Shown here piece after piece: positions 48,143-58,295 of a stretch of 64,000 nucleotides of DNA. Numbering within the stretch: position 1 is the first letter of the stretch; each line of letters begins with the position of its first letter. The notes beneath the pieces are model-generated. The model was given only the letters and a program-made list of their open reading frames with translations. It made no database searches and was not told where the DNA came from. Origin of the DNA: Oikopleura dioica (taxonomy: Eukaryota; Chordata; Appendicularia; Copelata; Oikopleuridae); the NCBI GenBank assembly GCA_907165135.1, contig OU015566.1:6494157-6558156 (forward strand), written 5' to 3'. Position numbers and translations under genes: made by a program.

Positions 48143-48271
48143 AGTACTATGGTAGGCGCTCCAGAGCACGAGAGCGCGTCCTCAAAAAGGGACGTCTCTC
48201 GGGCCCAGAGCGCAGTCAGCCCGCACTCTCCCCGACAGTCAGACAGCCCACTAGATTCCGAGCCAGTTGTA
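48143..48271 (+). repeat. 5' LTR of element 2
   Basis: 129 bp, GC-rich, identical by eye to 60087-60215. No TATA box inside; a poly-A signal is not evident. Confidence 0.88.
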
Positions 48272-48272
48272 C

Positions 48273-48286
48273 TGGTGACGAATTGG
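48273..48286 (+). other. Primer binding site of element 2
   Basis: TGGTGACGAATTGG starts one base after the LTR. TGG pairs with the tRNA CCA end. I could not assign the tRNA. Confidence 0.5.
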
Positions 48287-48439
48287 AGAAAGACCCGCCC
48301 TCAGAGATAGCCTACTTGACCGCCAGCCAGCCAGCCAGCTAGAGATTTGGACAGCTCCCTGACCGCCGTCCTGTCAAACCACAGTTGTGCCAGCTAGAAA
48401 GTTTGGATTATCTCAAGGAAAGGATCGGATGAGTAGCTC

Positions 48440-48886
48440 ATGAATTCTAGTCTTAAGCCGTTTTATGTTAAAATAAGCGATAGGCTACGTAAGCAACACC
48501 TCCAGTTACTTGCAAAATCCGTCAACCCCGACTGCACCGCCGATGACAAGGTAAAACTCCTCGACGAGCTCAAGAAATTCAAATCGGTTGAAACCTTCGT
48601 TGTCGAACAAGATTGTGTAACTCACCTGGAATATTTCCTTCTCTTTACGCAGTTTTCGGAAACACGAATCGGAATCGACTACTACGGTTTTCTTGATCAC
48701 GTTCGCCTTAACGTTGAAAGTCGCGGAACGACGACCCTCAAATTTGAGAATCTGAAAGCCGAAAGCGTCGACAAAGACGAAGAAAGCTTCATCAGCAAGT
48801 ACACCAAACTCACTCTCGAAAGTTTTCCGAGCTCTGTAAGCCTGACAACGATTCATTCCTTATTTGCTGCGATAAAAACGGAATAG
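48440..48886 (+). CDS. Element 2 first ORF, probable N-terminal Gag segment (148 aa)
   Basis: ATG-initiated, charged and helical, no recognised motif. The next gag frame is -1 relative to it and already open at its stop. The two may be one protein, separated by a one-base change or by frameshifting at the A-rich stretch near 48875. Confidence 0.55.
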   Translation: MNSSLKPFYVKISDRLRKQHLQLLAKSVNPDCTADDKVKLLDELKKFKSVETFVVEQDCVTHLEYFLLFTQFSETRIGIDYYGFLDHVRLNVESRGTTTLKFENLKAESVDKDEESFISKYTKLTLESFPSSVSLTTIHSLFAAIKTE

Positions 48887-48951
48887 TTGTCAAGACTCGC
48901 GAAGCACTCGACGGAGAAATTCCTGATCCACGCGAACGATCAAAAGCTAGA

Positions 48952-50094
48952 ATGTCTGGAGAAACCGAAAGCAAGGTTGAGTATGTCAGCAGAACGAAAA
49001 TTGAACTCCCGAAATTCGAGAAAAGCGGACTGTCTGTGTCCAGATGGATTAACAACTGTCTCTTTCTTCTCGATATTGAAGGAATCTATGACGACAAACG
49101 TAGAATTCGAGCGATTCTCCAAGCTGTGCCAGAATCGAAACTTGGAACGATTACATCTTTGATCCCGTATGACTATCTTCTCAATGACGTTGTCGAAATC
49201 ATAGAATCAGAACTCGAAATCTCCAAGGAACGTGCGCGAAAACTTTTGAAAGCCTGTCAGTATGACGAAAAGCTTGATAAGACGCTTGTTGGTTTTGCGA
49301 ACAGAATCCTTGATCTCGCAAGCATCATCTACAAAGGCAGACATCGAGACATCATCAAAGCCTTTGCCAACAGCGAGTTCCTCGAAAAGCTCCCTAGTCC
49401 GATCAAATACTGTGAGTACTGGAACCTGAATGAAGATCCGGAAGGCCGTGATATCCTTCAAAACGCGAAGATTGCCGACCGAATCCTCATCAAAATGAGA
49501 AATAAACAGGAAAGCAACTGTAACGTCACCTTCGCTGACGAAAAAGCCGATGCCGAACCTGCTGTATCGCTTGAGGATAAGGTCAATGAAATTGCAAAGT
49601 CTTTGAACGCACTGCAAACGAATGACCGCCGTGGAAGACAGCCATACCGTGGACCTCACCAGCGAAACCGATCTTACAGCAATGGTCGACACAGAGGTTA
49701 TGGACGAAGCAACTCCAGAGATCACCGATCTTCTTCTCGCGGACGACATTTCAGACGCCAGAACTACGGAGATCGCCTAAGCTTTTCCAGGGACCGTGGT
49801 TACAAGGACAGACACCGTGGTCGAAGCCGGGACAACAGTTTTCACCGTCGAAGCCAGGACCGCAGTTACGATCGTCGAAGCCGAGACCGCGGATATCAAC
49901 GCCGGAGTCAGGATCGTCAGTACCAACGACGAAGCCAAGAACGTAGTTTCCAAGATCCTAGCCAGGAAAGACGACAGTTGTCCAGAGGAAGAAGCGACAC
50001 CCCGCATGGTGAACGACGACAAAGGCCGTTCAATGGAAAGTGCTTTGGTTGTGGCCGATATGGTCACATGAAATTCGAATGTTATTCCTCGTAA
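48952..50094 (+). CDS. gag: Element 2 Gag with SR-repeat tail (380 aa)
   Basis: Capsid-like N-terminal 200 residues, then a long basic region of about 120 residues dominated by Arg-Ser/Asp-Arg repeats (for example YDRRSRDRGYQRRSQDR), then a CCHC zinc knuckle CFGCGRYGHMKFEC near the C-terminus. The knuckle binds genomic RNA. The SR-rich tail resembles host splicing-factor RS domains and may aid nuclear RNA handling (inference). The final codons contain GTAAAT, a possible splice donor that would remove the stop. Confidence 0.88.
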   Translation: MSGETESKVEYVSRTKIELPKFEKSGLSVSRWINNCLFLLDIEGIYDDKRRIRAILQAVPESKLGTITSLIPYDYLLNDVVEIIESELEISKERARKLLKACQYDEKLDKTLVGFANRILDLASIIYKGRHRDIIKAFANSEFLEKLPSPIKYCEYWNLNEDPEGRDILQNAKIADRILIKMRNKQESNCNVTFADEKADAEPAVSLEDKVNEIAKSLNALQTNDRRGRQPYRGPHQRNRSYSNGRHRGYGRSNSRDHRSSSRGRHFRRQNYGDRLSFSRDRGYKDRHRGRSRDNSFHRRSQDRSYDRRSRDRGYQRRSQDRQYQRRSQERSFQDPSQERRQLSRGRSDTPHGERRQRPFNGKCFGCGRYGHMKFECYSS

Positions 50095-50370
50095 ATGCCT
50101 ACTCTCATCCTTTAAAAAGCTCGCTCAGCGTTCCCATCGTCCTATTCACGTCAATATCTACGCATATGCCTGCTATCAGCTTCTCATGACGCTTGGTCTG
50201 AATTCGATAAGAATCAATTATCCCAGAAAAATCGATTGATATTGCATCATCAGTGACGCACGTAATCGTTGGTATCAGTTCCCAAAAGCCGAGAAAGCAA
50301 CTCATCATCTACGACAGCAATCGCTACTATCACTTTCTCAGAGACAGAGAGAAACTCATCCATTGACGCA

Positions 50371-52536
50371 ATGTCAACCAATCTCCCTTTTATCACAGCA
50401 ACGATACGTCAATACAAAGCTTCCCAAGATTACAACGAATGGGAATTGAAATTCTTGGTTGATACCGGCGCAAACATCTCAATCATCAACTCTGAAGAAC
50501 TCACTAAGTCGAAGGAAAAGTTTTTAACCCAAGACATCGAGGAAGTTGTTGCCAAGCATGCGTCGAACGAAGTCGCTGCTCGCTTCAACAAGAAACTTTT
50601 CTGCAATCTTTGCATCAAGAATCAAGAAGTCGAAATCACAAACGTCGAATTTTATATCGCTGATCAACTTCAATTCTCTGGAATTATCGGCACCGACGTC
50701 TTACAAAACTTTCAACTCGACCTTCGAGCCAAGGAGCCATTATTTCTCAACAACTATGCCATTATTGATACTCATGATGAAGATGAAATTTCAATTATTG
50801 ATTATCAAGCGTCAAGCTATGATAACCTCTCACGCGGACTTATTTGCAACAAGGATACTTATGTTTATCCAACAAAGGAAAAATGGATCGATGCGAAAAC
50901 TTTCCCCGTTCAAGGCGAGTCACTTCGCCTTATCACCAATGGACACCTAATCGAAGAGGGACTGGATGTTCAGAATACATTCTTTGGTCCTAACTTCATC
51001 CAAGCAAAAATTATCAACAACACAGATCGCACTCTTCTTATCACAAAAGGAACCCTTTTGTCGTTTGAAGAAACTTCGGAACTTCAGAATCATTTCTCGC
51101 TGAACACACTCATTGCCCGTCAAGAACTCGATGAAAGTGAACGAGAAGAACTCGATAAGGAATTTGAAGCATGGAAACTTGAACGAGAAAAACTCACTCA
51201 AGAAATTCCAATGACGAAAGAAATCGAGAAAATCACGAATGCAGTTGATCGACAACATCGCAAACCACTCAACAGAGTCCTTACCGAGAACGATTTTCAC
51301 TATTGTCGACATTCAAATGATGTTGGCTTTACAAAACACTACATTGCCGACATTGAACTTTTGAGCGACAAGCCTGTTTTTATGAGACCTTATCCCATAG
51401 AAACAGCAATGATTCCCAAGTTCGAAACGAAAGTAAAAGGAATGATCAAAGGTGATATATTGACCGACAACATTGTCTCTGAATACAATAGCCCTTGCCT
51501 CTTCGTTGCAAAATCTAATGGCCGTCACCGCTTAGTTCAAAACTACAGCGCTGCAAAACGTGGTGAGAAAAGCCTCAACCAACAAATCAGATTGCCGAGA
51601 TTCCCAAATGCGAACATCCGAAGACTTCTTCAACGAATCTCAGACAAACTTGCGCTTTTCTCAGAAAAATTTCCACGATCAAAGGTCGTTTTCTCAACGA
51701 TTGATTTATCCAACGCGTTCCACAATCTGCTCTTACGCAAAGAAGCCCGCCGATACACATCATTCATCTTCAATGACAATCAATACTCATTCAAAAGGCT
51801 CCCTCAAGGACTCGCATCAAGTCCTATGATTTTTGCTGCATTTATCTACAGAGTATTTAAAAATACCTCAACCCAGAATTTCGAAATTTTATCATATCAA
51901 GACGATGTGATTATTGTTGCTCCAGAAGAACACGTTATTGCGGCACTGGATGTTCTTTTTCAACGAGTGCGCATGCACAATCTGATTCTCAACATTGCGA
52001 AATGTAAATTCTTCAAATCATCAATCGAATTTCTTGGATACGTTATTACTCCGAATGGATTCTCTCCAAGCGAAAAGAAAATTCAAGCTCTATTAACACG
52101 GAAAGCACCCAAAACTTTCAAAGCTCTTCAAGCCTACGCTGGCTCATTCAATTACTATCAACGTAATTTTCCGAATCTTTCAATTCTTCTTGCTCCAATC
52201 ACAGACGCGATCAGTAAAGGCGAGAAACGATACAAGCTGACCCCGGAGATCACGAATGCGATTGAGAAAATTCAGGAGACAATCAAAGAAGGAGGTTTCA
52301 TCAGTCATTTGAATTACAGTAACGATAACGATAATTTCATTTATATTGCGACAGATGCGAGTTTAACCGCATGTGCTGGCGTAATCGGAAATGTGAGAAA
52401 GACTGGATCAACGTTCACGGATTTCTCGAACTGTGGATTTACGAGCAAAAATTCGTCCAACAAGAAATGCTGCTTTCGTCACGCTCTCGCGAACTCATCG
52501 CAATTGCGCATACTCTATCATACTTCACCGACTTGA
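50371..52536 (+). CDS. pol: Element 2 Pol, 5' part: protease, RT, start of RNase H
   Basis: The frame is open from 50269; the first ATG is at 50371, but entry by splicing from gag is possible. A protease motif VDTGANISI lies near the start. The RT is canonical, with FSTIDLSNAF and YQDD (aspartates encoded at 51901-51906), so the catalytic residues are intact. The RNase H domain begins YIATDASLTACAG, then the frame is lost near 52430 and runs out at 52536. The matching RNase H continuation is in another frame, so this copy carries a one-base indel. It is not a functional Pol as it stands. Confidence 0.88.
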   Translation: MSTNLPFITATIRQYKASQDYNEWELKFLVDTGANISIINSEELTKSKEKFLTQDIEEVVAKHASNEVAARFNKKLFCNLCIKNQEVEITNVEFYIADQLQFSGIIGTDVLQNFQLDLRAKEPLFLNNYAIIDTHDEDEISIIDYQASSYDNLSRGLICNKDTYVYPTKEKWIDAKTFPVQGESLRLITNGHLIEEGLDVQNTFFGPNFIQAKIINNTDRTLLITKGTLLSFEETSELQNHFSLNTLIARQELDESEREELDKEFEAWKLEREKLTQEIPMTKEIEKITNAVDRQHRKPLNRVLTENDFHYCRHSNDVGFTKHYIADIELLSDKPVFMRPYPIETAMIPKFETKVKGMIKGDILTDNIVSEYNSPCLFVAKSNGRHRLVQNYSAAKRGEKSLNQQIRLPRFPNANIRRLLQRISDKLALFSEKFPRSKVVFSTIDLSNAFHNLLLRKEARRYTSFIFNDNQYSFKRLPQGLASSPMIFAAFIYRVFKNTSTQNFEILSYQDDVIIVAPEEHVIAALDVLFQRVRMHNLILNIAKCKFFKSSIEFLGYVITPNGFSPSEKKIQALLTRKAPKTFKALQAYAGSFNYYQRNFPNLSILLAPITDAISKGEKRYKLTPEITNAIEKIQETIKEGGFISHLNYSNDNDNFIYIATDASLTACAGVIGNVRKTGSTFTDFSNCGFTSKNSSNKKCCFRHALANSSQLRILYHTSPT

Positions 52537-54257
52537 TCCCGAAGACTGAACCGCTATTCATTTTCACCGATCACAAAAGTCTTGAATCAACGAAACACGC
52601 ACCATCATTGAAAACGTCAGGCGCGACACGAACACGTGCCGCTTACGCCATTTTGCTCGATTTTCCGAACAGCCGACTGATCCATCTACATAACACTCAC
52701 CCACTGATTCACGTAGTTGATAGTCTTTCACGATCCGATTACGAGGAGGGAACCGAAACCATTTTTCAACCCTCGTTGTGTACAAAAACGAAGCAAGATG
52801 ACTTCAAGGTAAATGTCACACAGACAGCACGGATTGGTCGACCGAAAGTCTCGAAAGAGACAATACAAAGATATCAGAAGGAGGACCCTGCTTTGTCGGG
52901 ATTAATTCTTGCTGCCGAGAGAACAAATGGCCACGTTCTTGATAAAGGCAGTCGATATCGCCTGAAAGAGGACCTGCTGGTCCAGATAACAAAAGCTGGA
53001 AAAGAGCTCGTGGTGATACCGAAATCGCTGGGTCGGGACATCGTCCGACACCTACACGTCGTTTCGGCTCACAGTGGAAGAAATGAAATGTTATCAGTAT
53101 TAGATAGAGAGGACATTCTTATCAAGGGACGAGAGAGACTCGTCCGGGAAACAACACGCGAATGTTTGCTCTGTCATTTGACATCAAATCGATACAGATC
53201 CAGCGAAATGAAGATGGTGATGAAACCGAACCTTAGTGGACCGTACCGGAAAGTATTTATTGATCTCGTTACGTTCCAAATTGAAACGCAAAATCGCGAA
53301 CACGCTGTCAATTGTCTCACGATGGTTGACGATTTCTCATGCCGCCTAACTTATCGCTTTGTTCGAAATAAAACTGCTGCTGTCATATCAAAACGCCTAC
53401 TTGAACTCACCTGCGAAGTCGGTGGACTTGGCCAGATGGAAGTCTTTAGCGACAATGGACTTGAATTCGTCGCCTCCAAGACTCAAGATCTTCTTGAATA
53501 CCTTCAAATGCACGCCGGACAGATCTCACCAACAAACGCTAGAGCCAATAAAGTCGAGCGCTGCCACAAATCTATTCGCGATAATCTACGAGCCATCGCC
53601 CTTACGGAATCAAACGTTCAACACAAATTCGATCTCGCGGTTTCGACATATAACCATCAGGTGAAGTCAAGCCTAGACATGATGACTCCCATGGAAGTTT
53701 TTGGTATCAAACCTCCAAGATACTTTTCTGCTTATCTCCAACACCGCCAAAACGAATCGAAATGCGATTCAATTCGAGAATTCACTCAAAATATCAATAT
53801 TCTCTTCAAAAATCTAGCTTCATTCAAGCTCAACAGATATCTCTTCAAATCGGAAGACTCGACACCGCTACTTTCGGAAGGCGATATTGTTGTCTTGAAA
53901 GAAAACAGCCTCAGAAAACATGATCCTGGTCTTTCTGGACCATATGTGATCACGAACACGCGTTCAAACAACTGCCACGATATCGAAAATCTCTTCACCA
54001 GCCAAAAGCTGATGCGAAATGGCCGTTTTCTGAGAAAGGTTCATCTAAGCGAGGAAGATAAGAAAAATCTGACGTCAAAGAATTTGTTCATCAGAAAATC
54101 CGGACATATTCTCTTCGACGATAACGAAATAGATCTTGCGAAAAGTTCACTTGAGCAAGAACCCGAATTTCTTCTTCAACCCCAGGAAAGTAAAACTAAA
54201 CCAAAACCCAAATCCGATTCCAAAGTAGAAAGCTCTTACAATCTGCGCAAAAGATGA
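52371..54257 (+). CDS. pol: Element 2 Pol, 3' part: end of RNase H and integrase
   Basis: In the -1 frame relative to the RT frame. It is meaningful from about 52430 (ELIAIAHTL, FTDHKSLES). Integrase has HHCC zinc-finger residues (HLHVVSAH...CLLC) and Asp298, Asp361 and Glu396 counted from 52371, near the usual DX35E spacing (34 between the last two). A basic tail ends LRKR. The start codon given is only the first ATG in the frame. Confidence 0.85.
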   Translation: MCWRNRKCEKDWINVHGFLELWIYEQKFVQQEMLLSSRSRELIAIAHTLSYFTDLIPKTEPLFIFTDHKSLESTKHAPSLKTSGATRTRAAYAILLDFPNSRLIHLHNTHPLIHVVDSLSRSDYEEGTETIFQPSLCTKTKQDDFKVNVTQTARIGRPKVSKETIQRYQKEDPALSGLILAAERTNGHVLDKGSRYRLKEDLLVQITKAGKELVVIPKSLGRDIVRHLHVVSAHSGRNEMLSVLDREDILIKGRERLVRETTRECLLCHLTSNRYRSSEMKMVMKPNLSGPYRKVFIDLVTFQIETQNREHAVNCLTMVDDFSCRLTYRFVRNKTAAVISKRLLELTCEVGGLGQMEVFSDNGLEFVASKTQDLLEYLQMHAGQISPTNARANKVERCHKSIRDNLRAIALTESNVQHKFDLAVSTYNHQVKSSLDMMTPMEVFGIKPPRYFSAYLQHRQNESKCDSIREFTQNINILFKNLASFKLNRYLFKSEDSTPLLSEGDIVVLKENSLRKHDPGLSGPYVITNTRSNNCHDIENLFTSQKLMRNGRFLRKVHLSEEDKKNLTSKNLFIRKSGHILFDDNEIDLAKSSLEQEPEFLLQPQESKTKPKPKSDSKVESSYNLRKR

Positions 54258-54558
54258 TCATTTTCTTCATCTTTCAACTAGCTCTAGCCAAACGATTTTT
54301 ATGATCGACTCCGGAAAGGCAGCATTCCTTATCAAGTCCAAAATCGATAAAAACCTGCAACTGTCTTTGGACATCCCCGCCTTCAACTGGACCAATATCG
54401 ATAATCCCTGCTTCAACAATCACTCAACTAAAGCTTATGCTCGCAACGGCACGCACCAGCTCTTCAATGAAATCGAAAATTGGATCAACGGGACATCGTC
54501 CGACACCTACACGTCGTTTCGGCTCACAGTGGAAGAAATGAAATGTTATCAGTATTAG
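54254..54558 (+). pseudogene. Truncated env start in duplication copy 1
   Basis: The env start is present but breaks after 16 codons because the T run is one base shorter. The rest is cut off by the duplication junction at 54488. It cannot make Env. Confidence 0.85.
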
Positions 54559-55712
54559 ATAGAGAGGACATTCTTATCAAGGGACGAGAGAGACTCGTCC
54601 GGGAAACAACACGCGAATGTTTGCTCTGTCATTTGACATCAAATCGATACAGATCCAGCGAAATGAAGATGGTGATGAAACCGAACCTTAGTGGACCGTA
54701 CCGGAAAGTATTTATTGATCTCGTTACGTTCCAAATTGAAACGCAAAATCGCGAACACGCTGTCAATTGTCTCACGATGGTTGACGATTTCTCATGCCGC
54801 CTAACTTATCGCTTTGTTCGAAATAAAACTGCTGCTGTCATATCAAAACGCCTACTTGAACTCACCTGCGAAGTCGGTGGACTTGGCCAGATGGAAGTCT
54901 TTAGCGACAATGGACTTGAATTCGTCGCCTCCAAGACTCAAGATCTTCTTGAATACCTTCAAATGCACGCCGGACAGATCTCACCAACAAACGCTAGAGC
55001 CAATAAAGTCGAGCGCTGCCACAAATCTATTCGCGATAATCTACGAGCCATCGCCCTTACGGAATCAAACGTTCAACACAAATTCGATCTCGCGGTTTCG
55101 ACATATAACCATCAGGTGAAGTCAAGCCTAGACATGATGACTCCCATGGAAGTTTTTGGTATCAAACCTCCAAGATACTTTTCTGCTTATCTCCAACACC
55201 GCCAAAACGAATCGAAATGCGATTCAATTCGAGAATTCACTCAAAATATCAATATTCTCTTCAAAAATCTAGCTTCATTCAAGCTCAACAGATATCTCTT
55301 CAAATCGGAAGACTCGACACCGCTACTTTCGGAAGGCGATATTGTTGTCTTGAAAGAAAACAGCCTCAGAAAACATGATCCTGGTCTTTCTGGACCATAT
55401 GTGATCACGAACACGCGTTCAAACAACTGCCACGATATCGAAAATCTCTTCACCAGCCAAAAGCTGATGCGAAATGGCCGTTTTCTGAGAAAGGTTCATC
55501 TAAGCGAGGAAGATAAGAAAAATCTGACGTCAAAGAATTTGTTCATCAGAAAATCCGGACATATTCTCTTCGACGATAACGAAATAGATCTTGCGAAAAG
55601 TTCACTTGAGCAAGAACCCGAATTTCTTCTTCAACCCCAGGAAAGTAAAACTAAACCAAAACCCAAATCCGATTCCAAAGTAGAAAGCTCTTACAATCTG
55701 CGCAAAAGATGA
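54489..55712 (+). pseudogene. Second integrase copy lacking its upstream part
   Basis: Repeats the integrase from just before the HHCC finger to the stop, without protease, RT or RNase H. It is an open frame, but no natural start or processing site was seen, so it is probably not expressed as a separate protein. Confidence 0.75.
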
Positions 55713-57415
55713 TCATTTTCTTCATCTTTCAACTAGCTCTAGCCAAACGATTTTTTATGATCGACTCCGGAAAGGCAGCATTCCTTATCAAGTCCAAAAT
55801 CGATAAAAACCTGCAACTGTCTTTGGACATCCCCGCCTTCAACTGGACCAATATCGATAATCCCTGCTTCAACAATCACTCAACTAAAGCTTATGCTCGC
55901 AACGGCACGCACCAGCTCTTCAATGAAATCGAAAATTGGATCAACGAAAATTTCAAAGAACAAGAATCCCATCGTCATCGCCGATTTATCGGTGACCCAT
56001 TCCGTATCAACTTCTCATGGCCGTCACGCAAATCTCAAACTAAGGCCGCACTTGAAACTCTCAACAAGAAATCAACAACAAACGCGAAAGAAACTGTCGA
56101 CCTGGTCAACATTGTCAACAAGGACTTGCTGGAGATTCAATCAGAAGTTATCAACGACGAAACGAACTTTGAAAATTTTGTTGCTCAACTTTGCGATTTT
56201 GACGCAAAAATCTCTGCCTTGGTTATGAAACTTATCAACTCACTTCTGTTCGATGAATTTAAATCAACAATCACTGGAATTTCCCACGTCGTCATCAAAT
56301 CTGACTTGCAAAATCTTCTCTCAAGCCTTTGCTCGTTCGATTACGATGAACTTTACACAAATTGCGCAAATATCATCAGTTCCTACCCGCTCCGCATAAA
56401 GAACATAAACTCTGAAATCTACGAAGACAAGATGATACTACAAATCAACGCCACAGCTAAAATTCCGTCATTTGAAAAACTAGGAAATGCCACTCACATT
56501 CTGGAAGGACCGAAACCAATCAGCAATCAAGAAGACACCTTCATCTACGAAAAACTCATCCTTCCGCACACAATTGCGATTTCAAGCTCAACTTCAACTT
56601 CACTCGATCTCTGCGAGGACATTCACGACGCTTATATCTGCTCGTATGGACAAGTCAACAATTTCAAACTCAACAAATGTGCTACTGATTTGGCAAACAA
56701 CAATTCAACAAAGAACTGCGAAACAACTCTCATCAAAAGCGACAAGGATTGCCTATTCTCTCAGTTTCAACGTTACATCATGATAAGTCATTTTAATCAA
56801 ATAGGTATTTCTTATTTTGACCGACGACACAAAAAACATTTCACCAACTTTACACATTCTGATGGAAACTTCGTGTACCAGCTGACTAATAAACCAACGA
56901 CACTTCACTGCACAAACGACATCTTCTACGCTCATTATGAAGAGACGCTAAATCACGTTCAACTTCACACAACAAACACACTTGACCATTTTGACCTCAT
57001 CAGTCAAGATGATTACCGCAATTCTCAAAATTTTCTCCAACACAAACGCGCAAATATCTCGACAGCGGAATACAATGACATCGCGAACAAACTCACGGAG
57101 AATGAAACCTTTGGAAACAAAATTATCTCACACTACAAAACAAACTGGATATCGACTTTAATGACGACCCTTCACACAATTGCTTCGATCATCATACTCC
57201 TGATAATTTTCAGAATCACAATCGCCTTTGCTCCACTACTTCGACAATTTTTAAATTTCATCTCATCAACAATAGCCTACGGATTGTCACGCCTTCTTCC
57301 CAAACTTCTCTTTCTTCGCAAAGCTCAAACCGACGATAAAATCAACATGGACGATGCTTCAAGCCCGCCAACTCCTGAGAACCTCAAGGATCTCCCATTC
57401 TCGACTAACGCTTGA
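55709..57415 (+). CDS. env: Element 2 envelope-like protein (568 aa)
   Basis: It starts with a hydrophobic signal peptide (MIIFFIFQLALA) and has many N-glycosylation sites (NWT, NGT and NHS types) and several Cys. A basic furin-like site, HRHRR, lies at about residue 93, followed by a long helical region. Near the C-terminus is a strong transmembrane segment (IIILLIIFRITIAF) and a cytoplasmic tail. This is the layout of a membrane-fusion envelope of the errantivirus/Tor type. The frame is open and overlaps the end of the upstream integrase copy by 4 nt. The early cleavage site, leaving a short N-terminal subunit, is unusual. Confidence 0.85.
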   Translation: MIIFFIFQLALAKRFFMIDSGKAAFLIKSKIDKNLQLSLDIPAFNWTNIDNPCFNNHSTKAYARNGTHQLFNEIENWINENFKEQESHRHRRFIGDPFRINFSWPSRKSQTKAALETLNKKSTTNAKETVDLVNIVNKDLLEIQSEVINDETNFENFVAQLCDFDAKISALVMKLINSLLFDEFKSTITGISHVVIKSDLQNLLSSLCSFDYDELYTNCANIISSYPLRIKNINSEIYEDKMILQINATAKIPSFEKLGNATHILEGPKPISNQEDTFIYEKLILPHTIAISSSTSTSLDLCEDIHDAYICSYGQVNNFKLNKCATDLANNNSTKNCETTLIKSDKDCLFSQFQRYIMISHFNQIGISYFDRRHKKHFTNFTHSDGNFVYQLTNKPTTLHCTNDIFYAHYEETLNHVQLHTTNTLDHFDLISQDDYRNSQNFLQHKRANISTAEYNDIANKLTENETFGNKIISHYKTNWISTLMTTLHTIASIIILLIIFRITIAFAPLLRQFLNFISSTIAYGLSRLLPKLLFLRKAQTDDKINMDDASSPPTPENLKDLPFSTNA

Positions 57416-57585
57416 GTCGACTTTGCTCTCATCAACAATTCAAAATCCAAAAACAAAACAAAAAAAATTCTCAAAATTCCACAAAAAATTCAAAAGAAAA
57501 ATATTCAAAAGAAAGAAAAGACAAAAAAATACTCAAAAGAAATGAAAATCAAAAAAATATTTACTAACTCCCTTTCTGTACCATA

Positions 57586-57810
57586 ATGAACAATTCGCAC
57601 TTTCTTTACTGTTCACTTCCAAACAAACTCTTTACTGCACTAACACGAGTTCACGATTCATTTATTCCATCAAACCCGATAAACACTGAAACAGTTAGGA
57701 CAAGTCTCAAGCTCCGCTGGGAAGGTGGAGAAGCATTCGTTGCACAAAGCCACAGCGAGACTCGACACGTTCAACCGGACTTGCTGTGCCGACTCCTGGA
57801 CTCGATCTGA
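57586..57810 (+). CDS. Short ORF after env (74 aa), doubtful
   Basis: ATG-initiated, basic, no recognised domain, 170 bp after the env stop. It may be an accessory ORF or chance. Confidence 0.2.
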   Translation: MNNSHFLYCSLPNKLFTALTRVHDSFIPSNPINTETVRTSLKLRWEGGEAFVAQSHSETRHVQPDLLCRLLDSI

Positions 57811-58295
57811 TTCACATACAAACCGACCGTCTATTTACAAGATAAGATAATTTCGACACACTTATTACCTGATCGTAGTCTCACCCGTATTGTCTCATGT
57901 GAACCTCTCTCTCGCATCCTCCTCATGATATCTCCCAACTTATCGAGCAAGATTCTCAAATTCTCGAACATTCTCTGAACTAAAAGCAAAAGTTAGACGT
58001 TATTTGTAAGCACTTGGGCCGATAACTCACTTATGCTACATTAAATAATAACATAATGAATATGAAAATTTTTAAAATGAAAATACTTCATCTATGCAAA
58101 ATTTAGAATCCCTCCGAATTTCTTATATCCTATAAAATGTATAAACAAAATTTCGATGATTACCTAGACAAGCCCCGTCAGTAGGACTTGATTATGATTA
58201 AAAATGATTTTATTTGAAATAAAAATTCAAAAATTAAAAATGACTCTTGATTTAAAAAATCAACGATAGGTATCAGAAATCAGGATATATATAAT

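Larger units (their letters stand above)
53034..55944 (+). repeat. Tandem duplication of 1455 bp within element 2
   Basis: Copy 1 is 53034-54488 and copy 2 is 54489-55944. They read as identical except for one extra T in a T run in copy 2 (near 55751). The unit covers most of integrase and the first 80 or so codons of env. The junction shows only CG microhomology. Confidence 0.93.

Noticed and set aside
49207-49749. 180-codon minus-strand frame
   Set aside because: Shadow of the gag frame of element 2; composition follows the SR-rich plus strand.
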